Below are positions 1-5,800 of a stretch of DNA of 16,122 bases, piece by piece. Below the pieces are notes generated by a model. That model was not told where the DNA came from, did no database searches, and saw nothing but the letters and a program-made list of their open reading frames with translations. Position numbers and translations under genes: made by a program. The stretch lies in NCBI GenBank assembly GCA_947589335.1, contig CANPZH010000016.1:1-16122 (forward strand). Reading direction: 5' to 3'. The stretch is from an uncultured Clostridia bacterium (GTDB lineage: Bacteria > Bacillota > Clostridia > Christensenellales > Borkfalkiaceae). Numbering within the stretch: the first letter of the stretch is position 1; each line of letters opens with the position of its first letter.

Positions 1-327
1 ATCAAGACGAGGAACGCCAAGGAGACCTATCTCGGCTACGACTATGTGATCGGGAGAAAGGTCGCCGGCGGAAAGACGTCCGTCTCCCATGCGGTCTCGG
101 GCAAGCTCGAGGAGGCGGGAGAGGGGGACCTCTACGTCTCGGGCAATGTGATGATCGTACGGGTGAAACTGAGCGATCTCGGGCTTGGCGGCGCGAACTA
201 CGACATCGAGTTCAAAGTGACGGACAATGTTCAGATCAAGGAGACGGGGAATTATCCCTATCTCGACTTCTACCGAACGGGAGACAGCGCGCCCATCGGG
301 CGGCTCAACTACCGCTACGGCTACTGA
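1..327 (+). CDS. C-terminal fragment of a probable surface or carbohydrate-active protein (5' end outside window)
   Basis: The frame is open from base 1 and ends at TGA 325-327, so this is the last 108 residues of a gene that starts upstream. The fragment is rich in short alternating hydrophobic strands. It ends with the pattern V-T-D-N-V ... Y-P-Y-L-D-F-Y-R-T-G-D-S-A-P-I-G-R-L-N-Y-R. From memory, this ending (a D-F-Y-x-x-G-D-x-A-P-x-G-R motif just before the C-terminus) recurs in C-terminal beta-sandwich domains of large secreted Clostridia and Bacteroidota proteins, often sugar-acting ones. The function of the whole protein cannot be read from this piece. A strong hairpin follows 12 bases after the stop, and the next gene has its own promoter, so this gene probably ends its transcription unit. 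I am confident it is coding; the family guess is tentative. Confidence 0.72.
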   Translation: MKTRNAKETYLGYDYVIGRKVAGGKTSVSHAVSGKLEEAGEGDLYVSGNVMIVRVKLSDLGLGGANYDIEFKVTDNVQIKETGNYPYLDFYRTGDSAPIGRLNYRYGY

Positions 328-339
328 CGGACCGGCAGA

Positions 340-378
340 AAGACCGCCCGCGCGCCCCGAGGGCGCGCGGGCGGTCTT
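340..378 (+). terminator. Long GC-rich hairpin after the first gene, probable terminator without a good U-tract
   Basis: An 18-bp perfect stem (340-357 pairing with 361-378) closes on a 3-base loop. It lies 12 bases after the stop of the first gene and 9 bases before the -35 box of the next promoter. On the + strand it is followed by only a short CTTC stretch, not a run of T, so it is not a textbook intrinsic terminator. Its position and stability still favour a transcript-end or 3'-protective role. Confidence 0.5.
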
Positions 379-387
379 CAAAACGTC

Positions 388-416
388 TTGACAAAGCGCC
401 GCCGCTGCGGTATACT
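388..416 (+). promoter_or_regulatory. Sigma-A promoter of the kinase–hydrogenase unit
   Basis: TTGACA (388-393), a 17-base spacer and TATACT (411-416) form a near-perfect housekeeping promoter. The predicted start near 423 lies within or just before the AAAGAGG ribosome binding site (422-428). The leader would then be only about 14 bases before the GTG start at 437. Confidence 0.85.
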
Positions 417-436
417 ATCCGAAAGAGGAAACGAAC

Positions 437-1174
437 GTGCAAAAGCTGATCAGAGAACGGAAGGACAAAAAGATCTACCGGGACGGGGATAAACTCATCA
501 AGCTCTTCGACGAGAACTATTCCAAGTCGAACATCCTGAACGAGGCGCTCAACCAGGCGCGCGTTGCGGAGACGGGGCTGAACATTCCGAAGATCCACGA
601 GGTCACGGTCATCGGCGGGAAGTCGGCGATCGTGATGGATTTTATCGAGGGCAGGGCGCTCGACGAGTGCTTCCGCGACGAGCCCGAACGGACGGACGAG
701 TGGCTGGATCTGTTCGTGCGCGTCCAGCAGGACATCCATTCGCGGAAACATCTGCTGCTGACAAAATACATCGACAAATTGCGCATGAAGATCCTGCAAT
801 CCGACCTCGCGGCGTCCACCCGCTACGATCTCTCCCTCCGCCTCGACGCGATGCCCCGCCATACGCACGTTCTGCACGGGGACTTTCTGCCGAGCAACGT
901 GATCCTGCGGGACGACGGGGTGCCGTTCATCGCCGACTGGTCCCATGCCAGCCAGGGCAACGCCGCCGCCGACGCCGCCAAGACCTTTCTGATGTTGCGC
1001 ACATACGGCGTGGAGGAGCTCGCATGGCGGTACCGCGCGGAGTACATCAAGCGGGCGTGCATCGAAGAGCGCTATTTCACGGAGTGGATCCCGCTGATCG
1101 CGGCGGCACAGCTCATCCGTGCACCCGAGCGGAGACAGCAGCTCATCGGCTGGATGCAGGAGGCGGGAGACTGA
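437..1174 (+). CDS. APH-family small-molecule kinase (phosphotransferase)
   Basis: This 245-residue protein has the aminoglycoside-phosphotransferase/choline-kinase fold. The N-lobe shows a nucleotide-binding lysine in K-L-I-K-L-F (19-24), a candidate helix glutamate (E36) and a hinge-like V-M-D-F-I-E-G (66-72). The C-lobe carries the catalytic loop H-G-D-F-L-P-S-N (147-154; D149 as base, N154 for metal) and the metal-binding aspartate in I-A-D-W (D167). It should transfer phosphate from ATP to a small hydroxylated substrate in the cytoplasm; the substrate cannot be told from sequence, and this fold is common in non-resistance metabolic kinases. The start is GTG 437 because AAAGAGG sits 8 bases upstream and a perfect promoter lies just before it. 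The hydrogenase gene starts one base after its stop, implying co-transcription. No drug-resistance role is implied. Confidence 0.85.
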   Translation: MQKLIRERKDKKIYRDGDKLIKLFDENYSKSNILNEALNQARVAETGLNIPKIHEVTVIGGKSAIVMDFIEGRALDECFRDEPERTDEWLDLFVRVQQDIHSRKHLLLTKYIDKLRMKILQSDLAASTRYDLSLRLDAMPRHTHVLHGDFLPSNVILRDDGVPFIADWSHASQGNAAADAAKTFLMLRTYGVEELAWRYRAEYIKRACIEERYFTEWIPLIAAAQLIRAPERRQQLIGWMQEAGD

Positions 1175-1175
1175 G

Positions 1176-2615
1176 ATGAAATTCGATACCAAAGTCCAAT
1201 ATCTGAAATACCGCGTTCTGAAGGAGATCGCCCGCCTCGCGTGGGAAGACAGCCTCCTCGAGAACGTCACCGAGATCCCGAAGACGATCGCGCCCGGCAA
1301 GACGCCGACGATGCGCTGCTGCGTCTACAAGGAGAGGGCGATCCTGAACGAGCGGGTGAAACTCGCGATCGGGGGCAACCGCTACAACAAGCGGGTGATC
1401 AGCGTCATCGACATCGCCTGCGAAGACTGTCCCACGGGCGGCTACGAAGTGACGAGCGCCTGCCGCGGCTGTCTGGCGCACCGCTGCGAGGACGCCTGCA
1501 AGAAAGGCGCGATCGTCTTCGGGTACGACCAGAAGGCGTATATCGACAAGACGAAGTGCGTCGAATGCGGGCTCTGCGCCAAGGCGTGCCCGTACAGCGC
1601 GATCCACAACTTCAAACGTCCCTGCGAGCAGAGCTGCAAAGCCAAGGCGATCTCGATGGGGAAGGACAAGGAGGCGGTCATCGACTACGAAGACTGCGTC
1701 TCCTGCGGCGCATGCGTCTACACCTGCCCCTTCGGCGCGATCACAGACCGTTCGTATATCCTCGACGTCATCGACATCCTCCAAAAGAGCCGCGGAGGGC
1801 AGGCATACCGCACCTATGCCCTGGTCGCGCCGTCGATCGCGGGGCAATTCTCCTATGCCAAGCTCGGGCAGGTCGTCTCCGCGATCGGGCTCCTCGGCTT
1901 TTGCAGCGTCATGGAAGTGGCGCTCGGGGCAGACATGGTCGCCCTTGCCGAGGCGGAAGAGCTCGAAGAGAAGGGCTTTCTGCTCTCCTCCTGCTGTCCC
2001 GCATTCGTCTCCTATGTGGAGAAGAGCTTCCCCGCGTTCAAAGAGAACATCTCGGGCAACCTCTCGCCCGCGGGCACGCTCGCGAAGTTTCTGAAGTCGC
2101 GCGATCCTTCCTGCAAGACGGTGTTCATCGGCCCCTGTACGGCGAAAAAGACGGAATTCCAGCGGGAGGAGTACCGCGATCTGATCGACAGCGTGCTCAC
2201 CTTCGAGGAACTTCAGGCGCTCATCGACAGCCGCGGGATCGACGCGGGCTCCCTGCCCGAACGGGAGATGGACCAGGCCTCCCCGCACGGGCGGAACTTC
2301 GCGCGTTCGGGCGGCGTGGCGGACGCCGTGCGCGCAGCATTGAAGGAGAGGGGGAGCGCATTCGAATTCAAGCCCATCTCCTGCAGCGGGCTCGACGAGA
2401 TCCGTTCCGCCCTCCTCCGCAAGAGCCGCGGCGCGCTGGACGCGAACTTCATCGAGGGCATGGCGTGCGCGGGCGGATGCGTGGGCGGCGCGGGGTGCCT
2501 CAAACACGGCGAAAAGAACAGGGCGGAAGTCGAACTGCACGGACAGGCGTCCGTCTATCCGTCGAGCAGGGCGGCGGTCCTGTCGGCGGAGGAAGAAGGC
2601 CCACGCGGGGCATAA
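1176..2615 (+). CDS. Monomeric ferredoxin-fused [FeFe] hydrogenase, group-B type
   Basis: This 479-residue cytoplasmic protein couples iron-sulfur clusters to an H-cluster domain that oxidises H2 or reduces protons. Two [4Fe-4S] ferredoxin motifs are visible: C128-x2-C131-x2-C134-x3-C138 and C174-x2-C177-x2-C180-x3-C184. Six further cysteines (82, 85, 96, 99, 104, 108) precede them and may hold extra clusters. The three H-cluster signatures follow: S-S-C-C-P-A-F (271-277), G-P-C-T-A-K-K-T-E (319-327) and E-G-M-A-C-A-G-G-C (427-435). Reading P-A-F instead of P-G-W, and G-P-C instead of M-P-C, is typical of group B rather than classical HydA enzymes. The start at ATG 1176 is chosen over in-frame upstream codons because AGGAGG (1158-1163) fits it and longer starts would overlap the kinase gene. 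The maturases HydE, HydF and HydG are not in the window. A terminator follows the stop. Confidence 0.92.
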   Translation: MKFDTKVQYLKYRVLKEIARLAWEDSLLENVTEIPKTIAPGKTPTMRCCVYKERAILNERVKLAIGGNRYNKRVISVIDIACEDCPTGGYEVTSACRGCLAHRCEDACKKGAIVFGYDQKAYIDKTKCVECGLCAKACPYSAIHNFKRPCEQSCKAKAISMGKDKEAVIDYEDCVSCGACVYTCPFGAITDRSYILDVIDILQKSRGGQAYRTYALVAPSIAGQFSYAKLGQVVSAIGLLGFCSVMEVALGADMVALAEAEELEEKGFLLSSCCPAFVSYVEKSFPAFKENISGNLSPAGTLAKFLKSRDPSCKTVFIGPCTAKKTEFQREEYRDLIDSVLTFEELQALIDSRGIDAGSLPEREMDQASPHGRNFARSGGVADAVRAALKERGSAFEFKPISCSGLDEIRSALLRKSRGALDANFIEGMACAGGCVGGAGCLKHGEKNRAEVELHGQASVYPSSRAAVLSAEEEGPRGA

Positions 2616-2632
2616 AAAACAGCACAAGGCCG

Positions 2633-2667
2633 AAGGGGCGGAGCAGGTTTGCTTCACCCCTTTTGTT
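2633..2667 (+). terminator. Intrinsic terminator of the hydrogenase gene
   Basis: AAGGGG (2633-2638) pairs with CCCCTT (2657-2662). One C-A mismatch follows, then GGAGC (2640-2644) pairs with GCTTC (2651-2655), closing on a 6-base loop. The stem runs directly into TTTTGTT. It lies 17 bases after the hydrogenase stop and 42 bases before the next -35 box. Confidence 0.7.
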
Positions 2668-2708
2668 GAAAAATCCAAAAAATGTCACGGAAATTCGCGC
2701 GAATCCAC

Positions 2709-2737
2709 TTGACAAAAGGGGAAGGATATTGTATCAT
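2709..2737 (+). promoter_or_regulatory. Sigma-A promoter of the giant lipoprotein gene
   Basis: TTGACA (2709-2714), a 17-base spacer and TATCAT (2732-2737) precede the gene. A start near 2744 gives an untranslated leader of about 115 bases, far longer than at the other two good promoters here. Confidence 0.8.
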
Positions 2738-2760
2738 TATGAATGATATAGTATCCATAC
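2732..2760 (+). promoter_or_regulatory. Overlapping dyads on the -10 box and start site (operator-like)
   Basis: TATCATT (2732-2738) and AATGATA (2742-2748) form a 7-bp inverted repeat with a 3-base spacer that covers the -10 box and the predicted start. GATA-TAG-TATC (2745-2755) and GTAT-CC-ATAC (2751-2760) overlap it in a chain. The arrangement suits a repressor site, but the regulator is unknown and AT-rich DNA makes short dyads by chance. Confidence 0.4.
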
Positions 2761-2761
2761 T

Positions 2762-2811
2762 TGCATAAAAAGAGCAAAGAATGCATAAAACGCATAAGAA
2801 AATGTATAAAA
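2762..2811 (+). repeat. AT-rich direct repeats in the lipoprotein gene leader
   Basis: TGCATAAAA occurs at 2762-2770 and 2782-2790, followed by the variants CGCATAAGA (2791-2799) and TGTATAAAA (2803-2811). All lie in the predicted untranslated leader between the promoter and the ribosome binding site AAAGGAG (2845-2851). They may be protein-binding sites on DNA or RNA; this is inference. Confidence 0.4.
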
Positions 2812-2858
2812 CACTCTTTTTTGCGAATATTTGATACAAAATCGAAAGGAGATAAGCT

Positions 2859-5800
2859 ATGAACAAAATCAGAAGACTGCTTATTACGGCATTCAGCGCG
2901 ATGTTCCTTGTCTGCGCGACGCTCTTCGCAGTCGCCTGCGGCGGTACGAAAATGTACTCCGTCACGACGAATTACGAAGCATCGCAGGGCACCGTGACGC
3001 TCTCTCCCTCCCCCAACGAAGAGGGGAAGTATGAGGAGCATACGGAGATCACTGTCACGGTCAAGGCGAACTCGGGCTATGAAGTCGACAGCTTTACGGT
3101 CAGTACCGATTCGAATGCGAAACTTTCGAACGGCTCCTATACCTTTACGATCGAAAGCGATACGTCGATCAGCGCGACCTTCAAGTCGACCGGCGGCACC
3201 GTTACGCCTCAGCCGAAGACGTACACGGTCTCGGTGAACGCGCCCCGGAACGGCACGATCACGCTGGACAAGACGGACGGCAAATACGAAGAAAACAAGA
3301 ATGCGACCGTCACGGTCACCCCGAATGCGGGCTACGAAGTCGATACCTTCACGGTCGGCGGGACCGATCAGAAGGCGAACCTCAAGGCGAGCGGCTCGGC
3401 ATTCACCTATACCTTCAAAGTGACCGCGGATACGCAGGTCGCCGTCGCATTCAAATCGACCGGCGGCACCGTCACTCCCGAGCCGAAGACGTACACCGTC
3501 TCGGTGACTGCGCCCCAGAACGGCACGGTCACGCTCGACAAGGCAGACGGCAAGTACGAAGAGAACGCGAATGCGACCGTAACGGTTACCCCGAACGCGG
3601 GCTACGAAGTCGATACCTTCACGGTCGGCGGGACCGATCAGAAGGCGAACCTCAAGGCGAGCGGTTCGGCATTCACCTATACCTTCAAAGTGACCGCGGA
3701 TACGCAGGTCGCCGCTACGTTCAAGCTGACGGAAGTGTTCCCCGAGAACTACCGCGGCACGTGGGTTTACGATCAGAAAGAGATCGTGATCACCGCGACC
3801 ACCCTTGAGTACGACGGCGCACAGGTCAGCGTGACGAAGACCGACAGCGGCTTCACCTTCACCGTTGGCAAGGATGAAGACGCGGTCAACTTTACGATCG
3901 TCTTCGTCTCCGCGGGCGTGCTCAGCGTCACGGAAGATTCCGCTCTCGCGTACGCGATCAATGAAGAAAAACTTCCCACCGGTGTCACCTACGAGGCCCT
4001 TGCGGGCACTTGGGAGAGCACCGTCTTCACGACGGTCGAGATCACCGCAGCGGGCGCGATCACCGCGATGGACGAGACCGAGCAGAAGGGCCGCTTCCTC
4101 ACGGTCGACGCGGCTCAGGCGAAGTTCACTGCGCTCATCGGCAACGTCTGGTACCAGGGCAGCTACAATGCGGAAGCGGGCACGATCACGCTCACCACTC
4201 CCGTTTCGGAGGATGCGATCACGCTGACCCGCGCTTCTACGAGCGAGGCGCCCGAGAAGGTCGCGGCTCCCGAAGGATATGCGGGCACCTGGTCGAACAC
4301 CGCTCACAAGATTGTGATCGAGGAAGACGGCGACGTCTGCATCGATTCCGAAACACCGAATGCTTATCTCTTTGAAGATACGGGCTGGGCGCCCGGCACC
4401 TATGGGATCTATTACAACGAAACCGAGTACCATATCGACTATATGGAAACCTCGATGTACATCGGCGGTCTCCTTCCTGCCGAAGGCGAACTGGGCATCA
4501 CTCTCGAAAAAGAGGGCGTTGTAGAGCCCGAAGCTCCCGAAGAACTCTACGGCACGTGGAAGAACACCCCTGCAGAGGGCGCTCAGGCGCAGCCCGACAT
4601 CACGATCGGCGCAGAGGGCGTCTTCCTCGGCGAAGAAAAACTCACCATCGAGAGCGTCAGTGTCTATGATCCCGAAACTCCCGAGGATCAGCCCTACGCA
4701 GCGATCACCATCTTCTTCAAGGGTGTCGGCTCTCGTAGCATCCGTGCGATGAAGAGCGACAACTGGAAGACGTTCACCTATACGGCGGGCGGCGTGGATT
4801 ACGTCTATACGCTCTCGATCGAGATCGCCGAGGAATTGATCGGCACGTGGACCAGCCCCGACGAGGCGTACACCGTCGTCGTGACGGATTCCGCGATCAC
4901 CGTCAACACGACGGCTGTCACGGACATCGAGATGTTGGAAGACGGCAGCTGCACCTTCACCTGGAACGAGGGCAACTACAAGCTCGTCAGCTGCTCCGCA
5001 AACCACCTGCAGCTCCTCAAAGAGACGACTCCCGACGAAGAGGGCGACAGCTACTTTAATGACTTCGCTTATCTCATCAAGAGCGAATTGGCGGAAGTGA
5101 CCCTTCCCGAGTCCCTTGTCGATACGACCTGGGCAGAGAGGAGCGATGAGGAAGATACGCTCTCCTTCACGGCGAAGGCGATCACGGCGACCAAGCACAC
5201 CGTCAAGCTCCTTGCTTACTCCGATGAAGGCGGCGTCACGATCGTCTTCGACGAAGAAGTTGTGAGCTTCTCCCTGTTCGAAGGCTACTATGTGATCGAC
5301 ATCTATCTTGCAGATGATGTCTCTTACAGCTACCTCAAGACGGGTGTGGAAGCGGTCCTCGACGAAGAATACCGCGGCACCGCGTGGAAGAGCACGGTCG
5401 GCGAGCTCGAACTCACGATCTCCCAGGACGGCAAGACCGTCACGATCGGCGGCGAGGAATGCAAACTCACGACCGACGGCTGGGGCTTCTACATCACCTA
5501 CGATGAAGTGACCTACAACTTCACGAAGAACTTCTATTCGACGAACGTCTTCTCCCTCGACAGCGAAAACAAGTCTTACGACTTCGTCAAGCAGGGAAGG
5601 GCGGCGCTTGAGGTCCCCGAAGAGATCGCAGGCCAGTATCAGGAAGTCAGAAACGATCAGCCCGTTTCGGGCAGCGTCCTCACGATCGCGGCAAACGGCG
5701 CTGCGACCTGGAAGGGCCACAAGGTGGAACTTGTCGACGTCGTTCTGGACGATATGCTTGAGCAGTACGTTCTCATCCTTGTCGTCGATACCCATGTCTG

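Noticed and set aside
437..1174. Aminoglycoside-resistance kinase
   Set aside because: Only the general APH/choline-kinase fold motifs are visible. The short length and its pairing with a metabolic gene do not support a resistance role.
1143..2678. A 511-codon minus-strand frame and a 501-codon shifted + frame (1241-2746) over the hydrogenase gene
   Set aside because: Both are shadows: the true frame shows all ferredoxin and H-cluster motifs, while the others show only Arg-rich or low-complexity translations.
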